A DNA stretch of 64,000 nucleotides from contig OX419757.1 of the NCBI GenBank assembly GCA_948567375.1, positions 25,600,732 to 25,664,731 on the forward strand, written 5' to 3'. The first letter of the stretch is position 1; the number at the start of each line of letters is the position of its first letter. Below the pieces are notes generated by a model. The model was not told where the DNA came from, did no database searches, and saw only the letters and a program-made list of their open reading frames with translations. A program made the translations under genes and the position numbers. Positions 20,432-32,200 of this stretch are shown piece after piece. The DNA comes from Lunularia cruciata. Lineage: Eukaryota > Streptophyta > Marchantiopsida > Lunulariales > Lunulariaceae.

Positions 20432-23043
20432 TACACATTGTCTCAGATTACACATGTCTCATGAAATACACATTGTCTCAAATTTTGTTGTTTTAGATCC
20501 TCAACCTGAATCTGACCATGCATCTTTATCTTGTGTCATCCTTCTTTCTTGCCTCAATAGAACCACATTACTTATTGATCATGCCTTTAGATGGAAACTC
20601 CGTCTTGATTTTCACAAGCAAGATTTGTACCGACAAGCTATCCATGAGAAATTGAGCTCTATGGAGTGGAGTTCTGATTTTCAACAACGCAGTGACCAGT
20701 TGGTTGAACTTCTTCAATCTACATCAACAACTCTATTTCCACGAGGTTCTCACAGGAAGAGACTTGGTCTCCCTTGCAATAGGTGGTTTGATGCTGACTG
20801 TAAAATTGCAAGGATCAAAGCTATGGATAGGTCTCTTGATCAGATTCCACAAAATCAGGCTTTTGTCACTTATAGAAAGTTGATGAAGTGCAAGAAGCGA
20901 GCGTTCTTGAGACTCAAGGGGGTTGAGTTGAGCAATGAATTGAGGAGCAATCCCAAGGCTTTTTGGCAGAAAGTAACCATCAGATCTCCATCTCCATCGC
21001 TGGACCTGAACGAGCTTTGTGAATATGTGAAGGATCTGTATTTTTTCCCTGATGCTCCAAGCATGGCACCTTGCCTTGGATCTGCTCTCACCATCTCTGA
21101 AGCTGATGTCCAGTACCAATTGAAGAAGTTGGCCAATGGTAAGGCTGAAGACCTTGATGGACTATGTGTTGAACTACTTAAGTTGGGGTGGTAGCCATCT
21201 GATTTCAGTACTCACTTCTTTCTTGAATGAGGCCATCAGGTGTGGTTTTCCTGATAGATGATGCTTCAAGAAGGTAGTTCCTATTCACAAGTCTGGTCAG
21301 AGAGATATTGTTACCAATTATCGTACCATTCTAGTGGGTAGTATCTTTGCCAAGTTGTACGGTCGAATTTTGGAGACTAGGTTGAGTACTTGGGCTGAAA
21401 AGTACAGAATTCGAGCTAAGTGCCAAGCGGGTTTCAGATCAGGCTTTAGTACCTTGGATCATCTATTGGTACTCCATGTTTTGTGGTGGAAATCTAAAGG
21501 TGTTGGGAGAGCTCTCTATGTTGCATTTATTGATTTCAGGAAGGCCTTTGATAAGGTGCTTAGGAAATCATTAAGTGAGAGACTCATGGAAGTTGGTGTT
21601 TCAGCCGATCTGATTGGTGCTATCTCTAGACTCTATGAGAAGGTGGTTGTGAAACTTTCATCTTTGAGCTCTCAAGATGTCCTTAGCACAATGGGTGTGA
21701 TTCAAGGTTGCTCTCTATCCCCAACATTGTTTGGAATCTTCATCGATGATCTAGAGAGGGTGCTTATGGAAGCTGGAGCTACAGGTGTACAAGTTGGCTC
21801 TTTGATGATACATGCACTACTGTATGCGGATGATGTAGTGCTCCTCTCACCCAATTCACAAAGTTTACAGAAGTTGTTGGATTCTCTTCTCTTGTTTTGC
21901 AATCAAACAAAGATGGAGGTGAACCTTGCAAAGTCCAAGGTGATTGTGGTGGGTTCTAAAGGTGTCACACCTTTCTTTTTTGACGGACAGCAATTGGAGC
22001 AGGTTTCTTCTTACAAGTACTTGGGTCTTGAGTTTTCTCATGACTATAGTTGGTCTACTTGTGTGAAGATGAGAATCAATGCAGGCTTTAGAGCTTTGTA
22101 TTCACTCATGAATCGCTCTAGACTTGCTCACCTTACCACATGGGAGTTGAAGAAGGTGCTGTTCAGATCTCTTGTGCAGCCGGTGGTTCTCTATGGTGCT
22201 CAGATTTGGGGTCCAAGTACTAAGAAGACATGGTGGCAAAAGGTGGAGAAAGTTCAGAAATTGTTTTTGTGTGATGAACTTGGGGTGAGGACTCAAACTC
22301 CTTATGTATTGCTGCTTGCTGAAACCGGGTTTTTGCCTCTTGAGGCTGAAGCTTTGTTTTTAGCTATCATATATGCCACTAAGGTGAGGTCCATGGAGCA
22401 TGAGAGACTTCCCTACCAAGCTTCTTGTGCCACTCTATCTGTCGGTTGGTATACAGATCTGGTTGCATGGGCCACCAGGGGGAATGTTTGTGAGCGACAT
22501 TGGAAGTTGGAGCCTATTGCACTACGAGAAGTGATCAAGGAGCAGTTCTTACTTCGCTTATGGAAGCAGCCCGGTACCAAGATGGTGTTCTATCAGCAGT
22601 TTGTAAATCCTATGTTGGTGTATTGTGAGCAAGATTATCTATTGGCTAGGATTTCTACTTCACTTAGACATGTTATCTCATAGACTAGAAGTAGAACAAG
22701 GACATTGGCAGCAGATAGAGCACTCCATACGACTTTGCAAATTGTGTATTATGAGCAAAGTTGAGGATGAGCATCATGTGTTGATTGTTTGCCCTTGTTA
22801 CATGCAGATTAGAGTTAGACATCAGATTACTTGTAGTGATTTCTCAACTCTCTTACAAGTTGAGGCTTTAGCGTTAGGGAAGTACATGACCGAGGTTAGT
22901 TTACATCGGACCAATTTGTTACAGATTGGTCAGATGCCATAAGCCCTTGCCTAGGCTCACATTTCATGTGTTTTGGATTGTGTTTCCAGCCTTTTGACTC
23001 TTTGGGTCTTTCGGGCTTTATATTTCATTGTTTCATTGTTTCA
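20432..23043 (+). mobile_element. LINE copy N, 5'-truncated, plus strand
   Basis: Starts inside the endonuclease and runs to the 3' UTR and a tail with TTTCATTG repeats (about 23020-23043). The first LINE segment (TACACATTGTCTCA) appears twice, at 20432 and 20467, separated by 17 bp, as expected of a stuttered template switch. Confidence 0.85.
20467..22942 (+). pseudogene. LINE ORF2 (end of EN, RT, C-terminus), copy N, broken
   Basis: SDH region (SDHASLS), RT with YADD, post-RT and zinc knuckle are readable. Defects: a one-base insertion near 21184 (AAGTTGGGG for AAGTGGGG), TGG to TGA at 21259-21261, and a deletion of about 20 bp at about 22676 that shifts frame before the zinc knuckle. The frame ends in KALA-type C-terminus residues as in other copies, followed by TAA-bearing 3' UTR. 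Confidence 0.85.
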
Positions 23044-23066
23044 TACACCAACATAGGATTTACAAA

Positions 23067-25401
23067 TCCTAGTGGACCAACTATAGTCATGAGAAAACTC
23101 AAGGCCCAAGTACTTATAAGAAGAAACCTGCTCCAATTGTTATCCATCAAAAAAGAAAGGTGTGACACCTTTAGAATCCACCACAATCACCTTGGACTTG
23201 TCAAGGTTCACTTCCATCTTTGTTTGATTGCAAAACCAAAGTAGAGAATCCAACAGCTTCTGTAAACTTTGTGGATTTGTGGAGAGAAGCACTACATCAT
23301 CTGCATAAAGGAGTGCATGTATCATCAAAGAGCCAACCTGTACACCTGTAGCTCCGGCTTCCATGAGTAGACTCTCTAGATCATTGATGAAGATTCCGAA
23401 TAGAGTTGGAGATAGAGAGCAGCCTTGGATCACACCCATTGTGCTAAGGACATCTTGAGAGCTCAAAGATGAAAGTTTCACAATCACTTTCTCATAGAGT
23501 CTTGAGATAGCACCAATCAGATCAGCTGAAACACCCACTTCAATGAGTCTCTCACTTAGAGATTTCCTCAGCACCTTATCAAAGGCCTTCCTGAAATCAA
23601 TAAAGGCAACATAGAGAGCTCTCCCAACCCCCTTGGATTTCCACCACAAAACATAAAGTACTAATAGGTGGTCCAAAGTACTAAAGCCTGATCTGAAACC
23701 GGCTTGGCACTTAGCTCGAATTTTGTGCTTTTCAGCCCAAGTGCTCAACCTTGACTCCAAAATTTGACCATACAACTTGGCAAAGATACTACCAACAAGT
23801 ATGGTACGGTAATTGGTGACAACATCTCTCTGGCCAGACTTGTGAATATGAACTACCTTCTTGAAGCACCATCTATCCGGAAAGCCACACTTGATTGCCT
23901 CATTCAAATGAGAAGTGAGTACTGAAATCAGCTGGCTACTGCCTCACTTCAGAAGTTCAACACATAGTCCATCAAGTTCTTCAGCCTTACCATTGGCCAA
24001 CTTCTTTAATTGGTATTTGACATCAGCTTCAGAGATGGTGAGAGCAGATCCAAGGTAAGGTGCCATGCTTGGAGCATTTGGGAAAAAGTACAAATCCTTC
24101 ACATAGTCACAAAGCTCATTCAGGTCCAGCGATGGAGGTGGAGATCTGATGGTTACCTTCTTCCAGAAAGCCTTGGGATTGCTCCTCAATTCAGTGCTCA
24201 ACTCAACTCCTTTGAGTCTCAGAAATGCCCACTTTTTGCACTTCACCAACTTTCTGTATGAAACAAAGGCTTAATTTTGTGCAATCTGACCAGGAGATCT
24301 ATCCATAGCTTTGATCCTTGCCATTTTGCAATCAGCATCAGACCATCTATTCCAAGGGAGACCAAGTCTCTTCCTGTGGGAGCCTCTTGGAAACAAAGAA
24401 GTTGATGTAGATTGAAGAAGTTCAATCAATTGATCACTACGTTGTTGAAAATCAGAACTCCACTCCATAGAACTCAATTTCTCTTGGATAGCTTGTTGGT
24501 ACAAGTCTCTCTTGTGAAAATCTAGACAAAGTTTGCCTCTAAAAGCATGGTCTATAGGTAATGTGGTTCTATTGAGGCAAGGAAAAAGGATGGTACAAGA
24601 TAGAGGTGCATGGTCTGATTCTGGTTGAGGATCTAAAACAGCAAAATCTGAGACAAGATGGATATCATTAGCTAAAGTGAGCATATAATCTATAGTGCTT
24701 GATCCACCTGAAGCAAAGCATGTGCTTTTACAAGTTTTTTGAAATTGAGAAACGCCATTCAAGATCTTCAAGCTACAATTGGCACCAAAGCTCAAAAAGT
24801 GCTCACTCATGGAATTGGACATAGGATCTTTGGAAGAGCGTGACCAAGCACTGGAATGGTCTATCAAGCTGTGGAAAGGATCATTCTCAAGGTCGCTCAA
24901 GTCAAGGATCTGAGAGGCTTGGATCCTAGCATTGAAATCACCAAGAACAAGGACTGCACCTTTACTTTGAACCTCTAACACATCCTTCGTCAAGGAATGG
25001 AAAGGCTGCATGGTGTTGAGAAGTCCACTTGAATAGATTGGTGATGTCAACGGGGCAAAGTAACAAACAACAATGAAGCAAGGTGTGGCAACTCCTCCAA
25101 TCCTCAGCCATTGGTATTGTCCACTTGAATCTTGACCTATCAAAGAGACTGATTTCTCAAAGCCAAATCTGACGTAAATAGCAATACCTCCAAAGCCCCT
25201 TCCTTTGTGTTGTCTCCGCTTGTTCCAGGTTGAACCAACAAGAGTGAATCCTTCAATGTCTTGAATGGTGTTTCCTTCATGTTCCCATGTCTCCACAAGA
25301 TTGATTAGATCAGCATCATCCCACAAAGGCTTAGCGCTGGAGTACTTGGTATGTGTGAGCCCATGAACATTCCAAAATAGTACTCTAAAGGTTTGGAATT
25401 G
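23067..25401 (-). pseudogene. LINE ORF2 (EN and RT), copy O, broken
   Basis: In frame after the ORF1 TAG. Endonuclease motifs LFWNVHGL, VETW, GDFNAR and SDH are intact, and so is the RT YADD. Stops: CAA to TAA at 24271-24273 and TGG to TGA at 23944-23946. The C-terminal third is missing. Confidence 0.87.
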
Positions 25402-26229
25402 CTATGCAGTAGCTGATAATTTCTTTTGAGTAATCACAGCTCTATTATCTCTCAAGAATGCAACAAAACCTGCTTGTTGAGCCTCCTTCACTTTTGCTAA
25501 TTCTCCCTTCTTTGCTTGCCATTGGAGAGGTGTGAGATCAGGGTCCAACCAGATACGCCGCCCCTTTAGTATAGCTTTGTTCCCCATCACTGCATTCCTT
25601 TGAGTTTCTGAGCCAAACCTCACCAAAATGCTTCTTGGTTGTGCACCTTGTTGTCCCAATCTATATGCTTGCAAAATCTGAGGATCATGGACTCTCAAAG
25701 AATCAGCAATAAACTCACACACTATGGCCTTCTCAATCTCAAGCAAACCTGAAATCCTCAAGTTCTTCATTCTCACCAATTGGTTCTCCTTCTCAACCTC
25801 ATGCTCTTGCAAGTAAGAGATTTGAGCCACTTTCGTAGCTTCAGCATATGACTTCATCTTGACCTCTAATGTGTCAACCATCTCTTGCAGCCCTCCATTT
25901 TGTGAAGCAATGTTGGTGGCTTGTGTTCCCAAGGAAACAACCTTCTCAGTAGCATCCACCATACCCTTGGTGGAGTCTAACATCAAATTGCTACTCTTCT
26001 TGAGTTCTTGGATATCTACGGTGATTGAATTCAGAGATTCTTTCACAGTCAAGACATCAACTCTTACGGTTTGCAAATCTGCCATAAGAGTGTTCATGCA
26101 TTGAGACATGGGGGCAAAAAAGCTCGTGAGTTCCTTGTGGAAGTCATTTGCTTTTCTATATATTTCAGCAAGTTGTTGCTGTTTTGAAGCTATCTCAGCA
26201 ATGTCTTGCATCATCTTGGAAGCTTCCAT
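25402..26229 (-). CDS. LINE ORF1 protein (copy O), 275 aa
   Basis: Open from the ATG at 26229 (MEASKMMQD). It lacks the same EDTK tetrapeptide as copy M, so both come from one source lineage. Domains are as in the 279-aa form. The stop context is TAG CAA TTC. Confidence 0.84.
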   Translation of the reverse strand: MEASKMMQDIAEIASKQQQLAEIYRKANDFHKELTSFFAPMSQCMNTLMADLQTVRVDVLTVKESLNSITVDIQELKKSSNLMLDSTKGMVDATEKVVSLGTQATNIASQNGGLQEMVDTLEVKMKSYAEATKVAQISYLQEHEVEKENQLVRMKNLRISGLLEIEKAIVCEFIADSLRVHDPQILQAYRLGQQGAQPRSILVRFGSETQRNAVMGNKAILKGRRIWLDPDLTPLQWQAKKGELAKVKEAQQAGFVAFLRDNRAVITQKKLSATA

Positions 26230-27299
26230 TCTAAAAGTTCTAACAGATACTATGAGAATGTATCCTCTAGTTCACCCACACTCTGTGAACACCAATAGCT
26301 CTACACCAAAAATCAACTCCTTTGGACTTGTAAATCAAAAGTTACAAACTTTTGAATTTGAGTTTTTTCCTACATGAAAATTTTGAAATCCTACAGATTT
26401 CGAAAATTCATAACCTTGCCTACAGTACTTTAAAATCTACAATAGATGACTCAATCAAAAGCTCTTGAGAAATTCTATCCAATGAATCAAAAATGAAGTC
26501 ATTTGAGCCAATAGACATGAAGTTATGGCCTCTAGAGTTCTCTATGGTAAACTTCTAAACCTCATTGAATCACAGAATTCAAATGCTGATAACTGCAAGC
26601 ACAAAGCTTCAAATTCTATGAAATGAATTTCAATCAATAGCTCTTGACAAGATGCTTCTAATGAGTCCAAGATCACCTCCTTTGAAGATGTGAGTCCAAA
26701 GTTCCAGCCTCTGAAAGTTGCAGATTTGAGCACCACCAACTGCACAAGAACACAGATTGATGAATTTCGAAACTTCTTCCACAGAACTCCAACTTCAGCA
26801 ACCAGGAATTCAAAAGAAAGCCCTCTCACAGCTGTTTCCAATGAGTCTAAGATTGAAAGATTTGGACATGGAACCAAAAAGTTACAAGGTGTTGAAAATT
26901 GAGCTCAAACCCTAAAATCTCCGAGAGATGGCAGAATTCGAATCTTCATAACTTTCTTTGTGTATGTGCTCTGCAAGCCTGCGTAGTATCAATCGAAAGA
27001 GATTCCAAAGGCGCTTCTAATGCCACAAAAATCACTCCATTTGGATACCATATGATGAAGATTCGAACTCTCAAGTCTAGCTCCTGTATCAGAAATTTCA
27101 ATCACTCATAACGTTTCGCACAAAGCTCAAAATGACACAATCTTGGTGGCTTTGGAAAGGTCTTGGCAAGGCGCTTCGAACGGGACCAAAACCGCAACGT
27201 TTGGACATGTATCTATATACATGTCCAAACATTGTGGGAGATATGGCTTCTCAAACTTTCGGGACTACTCTGCTCTCAAACTTTCGAAACTCGACTGCG
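26230..27299 (-). repeat. 5' UTR unit array of copy O, with a foldback insertion
   Basis: Same order of units as copies M and Q. A perfect inverted repeat, GTTTGGACATGTAT / ATACATGTCCAAAC with loop CTAT, lies at 27199-27230. The other copies have only the left arm there, so the right arm is new. Confidence 0.65.
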
Positions 27300-27474
27300 A
27301 AACATGACAGAAGTTACTTTACATCGGACCAATTTTTTACAGATTGGTCAGATGCCCTAGGCCCTTTCCTAGGCTCTCATTTCATGTGTTTTGTATTGTG
27401 TTTCCAGCCTTTTGACTCTTAGGGTCTTTCGGGCTTTATATTTCATTGTTTCATTGTTTCATTGTTCATTGTTA
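27300..27474 (+). mobile_element. LINE copy P, 3' end only, plus strand
   Basis: About 175 bp: last ORF2 codons, 3' UTR and a tail that mixes TTTCATTG and TTCATTG repeats (about 27440-27474). It abuts the 5' end of copy O and is followed by gypsy sequence. Confidence 0.82.
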
Positions 27475-29136
27475 GAGGATTTAGTGCCATTTCCTAAGGC
27501 CTTGACAAAGCTGACCAAGCTTACACAAGATTGGTGTCGGGAAGATGAGCAAGAGACCATTGTAGAGCTCAAGGAGAGGCTGACATCTACTCCTATTTTG
27601 AGGAGACCAATTAGAGGATGACCATTTTAGGTTAACACTGATGGGAGTATGTTAGGGCTTGGAGCAATGCTTACCTAACATGATGATGAGGGGAAGGAGT
27701 TTGTGGTGGCCTATGCTAGTCACTCTAACAATTCAATGGAGGTGAAGTATAGTTCATATGAGGGAGAATGCTTGGTAGCAATTTGGGCAATAGCAAATTT
27801 CCGACGTTACCTATTTGGTAACCCTTTTACTCTCATCATTGATCATCAGCCTTTGAAGTGGTTGATAGAGTCCAACAAGCTTTCAAGGAAGCTTGCACAA
27901 TGGGCTTTGATTTTATAGGAGTATGATTTCATGGTTGTTCATAGACATGGAGTGGTGAACCAAGATGCAAATGGGTTGAGTAGAAACACATGTCCTAGCC
28001 AACAAGATCAGACCAAAGCATGTTGGCATGGTGAGACAGATGAGAAGATGGTGCCAAGCTGGCATGCATCTGCATTTCTCTATATATTTTTGAGGCTTTG
28101 GTGGTATCTCTCTCAATGCATATAGGAGGAGTTATTGAGGTCATAGATCTAGAGAGTGGAGATAGTGGTATAGTTCAACAGGACATTCATGATGATGTCC
28201 TAGTGATGGACTATCTTTGCATTGGTGTTGTGGGTGGTACAATTGGGGTCCAAGGAGAGAGACCGTGTACTTCAACAAGCCAAACGGTTCAGATTGGAAG
28301 GCAAACACCTTCTTTGTGTATGGGAGGATGGTAGAGTGAGAGTAGTACCATTTCTATCTCAGAGACCACAATTGGTCCATCATGCTCATGAGGAGCTAGG
28401 ACATTTTGGAGTAAAGTATACATATAGCTTACTCTAGAGTCATTATTAGTGGCACGGTATGCAGACCAATGTACAATAGTTTGTTGCAAGATGTGTGGTT
28501 TGTGATCAAGTTAAAGCATCATCCAATGCTCCTATGTCATAGTTGCACCCATTACCTATCATGGGATTGGGTTATTGTTAGAGTTTGGACTTTGATTGAC
28601 CTTTATTGTTGACTATGAGACATCATCAGTACGTTTTGGTGATGGTGGAGCACTTTTCCAAGTGGATTGAGTTGGTGGCACTTCTTGACAAGTCTAGTGA
28701 AGAAACGGCTTACTCGTTCTTGGATCGGGTTCTTAATCATTTTAGTGCACTTGTTGAGGTTTTGATTGATCAGGGTATAGAGTTCTTGGGGGAATTTCAG
28801 GTCTTGTGTGACAAGGCTTTGATTGATCATCATAGTACCTCTTGAGATCACCCTGAGGCAGATGGCTTAGCAAAGAGAGTGGTTCAGACAGTGAAGAGAC
28901 GATTACGGAAGTATGGTTTGCAGAGACGCCACTTGGGAGATTGGGATCTCCAGTTACCTTGGTTGGCAATGGGCAATTGGTTTGGCCGGAAAGCCTCCTT
29001 GGCATCCTTCTCTCCTTACTTTCAACTCTATGGATGAGATCCAAATTTATTTGCAGCCATTTGTCAAGATGTTATTGTAGTTTTGGACTTGGATGATCCA
29101 AATGTATGGATGAGTGCATGTTCTCAATAGGCAGAG
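27475..29136 (+). pseudogene. Ty3/gypsy pol remnant: RNase H and integrase (left part of an interrupted element)
   Basis: Readable in order: the end of RT (LTKLTQDWCREDEQETIVELKE), RNase H (NTDGSMLGLGAML, then FTLIIDHQPLKWL) about 27540-27990, the integrase HHCC zinc domain (HAHEELGHFG and CVVCDQ) about 28370-28520, and the core (DQGIEF, then DHPEADGLAKR) about 28560-28900. Many stop codons are present (for example near 27617, 27676, 28438 and 28845). The element is cut at 29136 by LINE copy Q and resumes at 34438. Its RT core and gag lie outside or are lost behind copy P. Confidence 0.85.
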
Positions 29137-29238
29137 AGTGAATGAAACAATGAAACAATGAAACAATGAAATATAAAGCCCGAAAGACCCAAAGAGTCAA
29201 AAGGCTGGAAACACAATACAAAACACATGAAATGTGAG

Positions 29239-29256
29239 CCTAGGCAAGGGCCTAGG
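29239..29256 (-). other. 3' hairpin 2 of LINE copy Q
   Basis: CCTAGGC / GCCTAGG stem of 7 bp with a 4-base loop, overlapping the ORF2 stop codon. It is conserved in the other copies. Confidence 0.55.
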
Positions 29257-32200
29257 GCATCGGACCAATTTGTAACAAATTGGTCCGATGTAAAGTAACT
29301 TCTGTCATGTACTTCCCTAATGCTAAAGCTTCAACCTGTAAGAGAGTTGAGAAGTCACTGCAAGTAATCTGATGTCTAACTCTAATCTGCATGTAACAAG
29401 GGCAATCAACAAACACATGATGCTCATCCTCAACTTTGCTCATAATACACAATTTGCAGAGTCGCATGGAGTGCTCTATCTGCTGCCAACGTCCTTGTTC
29501 TACTTCTAGTCTATGAGAACTAGTTCTATATTGAGCGATAACATGTCTCAATGAAGTAGAAATCCTAGCCAAGAGATAATCTTGCTCACAATACACCAAC
29601 ATAGGATTTACAAACTGCTGATAGAACACCATCTTGGTACCGGGTTGCTGCCATAAGCGAAGTAAAAACTGCTCCTTGATCACCTCTCGAAGTGCAATAG
29701 GCTCCAATCTCCAATGTCGCTCAGAAACATTCCACCTTGTGGCCCATGCAATCAGATCTGTATACCAACCGACAGATAGAGTGGCACAAAAAGCTTGGTA
29801 GGGAAGTCTCTCATGCTCCATGGACCTCACCTTAGTGGCATATGTGATAGCTAAAAACAAAGCTTCAGCCTCAAGAGGTAAAAATCCTGTTTCAGCAAGC
29901 AGCAATACATAAGGAGTTTGAGTCCTCACCCCAAGTTCATCACACAAAAACAATTTCTGAACTTTCTCCACCTTTTGCCACCATGTCTTCTTAGTACCTG
30001 GACCCCAAATCTGAGCACCATAGAGAACCACCGGCTGCACAAGAGATCTGAACAGCACCTTCTTCAACTCCCATGTGGTGAGGTGAGCAAGTCTACTGCG
30101 GTTCATGAGTGAATACAAAGCTCTAAAGCCTGCATTGATTCTCATCTTCACACAAGTAGACCAACTATAGTCATGAGAAAACTCAAGGCCCAAGTACTTA
30201 TAAGAAGAAACCTGCTCCAATTGCTGTCCATCAAAAAAGAAAGGTGTGACACCTTTAGAACCCACCACAATGACCTTGGACTTGTCAAGGTTCACCTCCA
30301 TCTTTGTTTGATTGCAAAAGCAAAGTAGAGAATCCAACAGCTTCTGTAAACTCTGTGGATTTGTGGAGAGAAGCACTACATCATCTGCATAAAGGAGTGC
30401 ATGTATCATCAAAGAGCCAACCTGTACACCTGTAGCTCCAGCTTCCATGAGTAGACTCTCTAGATCATCGATGAAGATTCCGAACAGAGTTGGAGACAGA
30501 GAGCAGCCTTGGATCACACCCATTGTGCTAAGGACATCTTGAGAGCTCAAAGATGAAAGTTTCACAATCACTTTCTCATAGAGTCTAGAGATAGCACCAA
30601 TCAGATCAGCTGAAATACCCACTTCAATGAGTCTCTCACTTAGAGATTTCCTCAGCACCTTATCAAAGGCCTTCCTGAAATCAATAAAGGCAACATAGAG
30701 AGCTCTCCCAACCCCCTTGGATTTGCACCACAAAACATGAAGTACCAATAGGTGGTCCAAAGTACTAAAGCCTAATCTGAAACCAGCTTGGCACTTAGCT
30801 CGAATTTTGTGCTTTTCAGCCCAAGTGCTCAACCTTGACTCCAAAATTCGACCATACAACTTGGCAAAGACACTACCAACAAGTATGGTACGGTAATTGG
30901 TGACAACATCTCTCTGGCCAGACTTGTGAATAGGAACTACCTTCTTGAAGCACCATCTATCCGGAAAGCCACACTTGATTGCCTCATTCAAATGAGAAGT
31001 GAGTATTGAAATCAGTTGGCTACCGCCCCACTTCAGAAGTTCAACATATAGTCCATCAAGGTCTTCAGCCTTACCATTGGCCAACTTCTTCAATTGGTAC
31101 TTGACATCAGCTTCAGAGATGGTGAGAGCAGATCCAAGGCAAGGTGCCATGCTTGGAGCATTTGGGAAAAAGTACAAATCCTTCACATAGTCACAAAGCT
31201 CATTCAGGTCCAGCGATGGAGATGGAGATCTGATGGTTACTTTCTTCCAGAAAGCCTTGGGATTGCTCCTCAATTCAGTGCTCAACTCAACTCCTTTGAG
31301 TCTTAGAAATGCCCGCTTTTTGCACTTCACCAACTTTCTGTATAAAACAAAAGCTTGATTTTGTGCAATCTGATCAAGAGATCTATCCATAGCTTTGATC
31401 CTTGCCATTTTGCAATCAGCATCATACCATCTATTGCAAGGGAGACCAAGTCTCTTCCTGTGGGAGCCTCTTGGAAACAAAGAAGTTGATGTAGATTGAA
31501 GAAGTTCAATCAATTGATCACTACGTTGTTGAAAATCAGAACTCCACTCCATAGAACTCAATTTCTCTTGGATAGCTTGTTGGTACAAGTCTCTCTTGTG
31601 AAAATCTAGACGAAGTTTGCCTCTAAAAGCATGGTCTATAGGTAATGTGGTTCTATTGAGGCAAGGAAAAAGGATGGTACAGGATAGAGGTGCATGGTCT
31701 GATTCTGGTTGAGGATCTAAAACAGCAAAATCTGAGACAAGATGGATATCATTAGCTGAAGTGAGCATATAATCTATGGTGCTTGATCCACCTGAGGCAA
31801 AGCATGTGCTTTTACAAGTTTCTGGAAATTGAGAAAGGCCATTCAAGATCTTCAAGCTACAATTGGCACCAAAGCTCAAAAAGTGCTCACTCATGGAATT
31901 GGACATAGGATCTTTGGAAGAGCGTGACCAAGCACTGGAATGGTCTATCAAGCTGTGGAAAGGATCATTCTCAAGGTCGCTCAAGTCAGGGATCTGAGAG
32001 GCTTGGATCCTAGCATTGAAATCACCAAGAACAAGGACTGCACCTTTACTTTGAAACTCTAACACATCCTTCGTCAAGGAATGGAAAGGCTGCATGGTGT
32101 TGAGAAGTCCACTTGAATAGATTGGTGATGTCAACGGGGCAAAGTAACAAACAGCAATGAAGCAAGGTGTGGCAACTCCTCCAATCCTCAGCCAATGGTA

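Larger units (their letters stand above)
23045..27299 (-). mobile_element. LINE copy O, 3'-truncated, minus strand
   Basis: Starts on the left with 22 bp of ORF2 C-terminal region, jumps at about 23067 to the DYSWST segment and then runs through RT, endonuclease, ORF1 and 5' UTR to the usual outer end near 27295. There is no 3' UTR or tail. Confidence 0.87.

Noticed and set aside
1..27474. Tandem host gene cluster
   Set aside because: All frames belong to one LINE family with EN, RT and ORF1 motifs and LINE tails.
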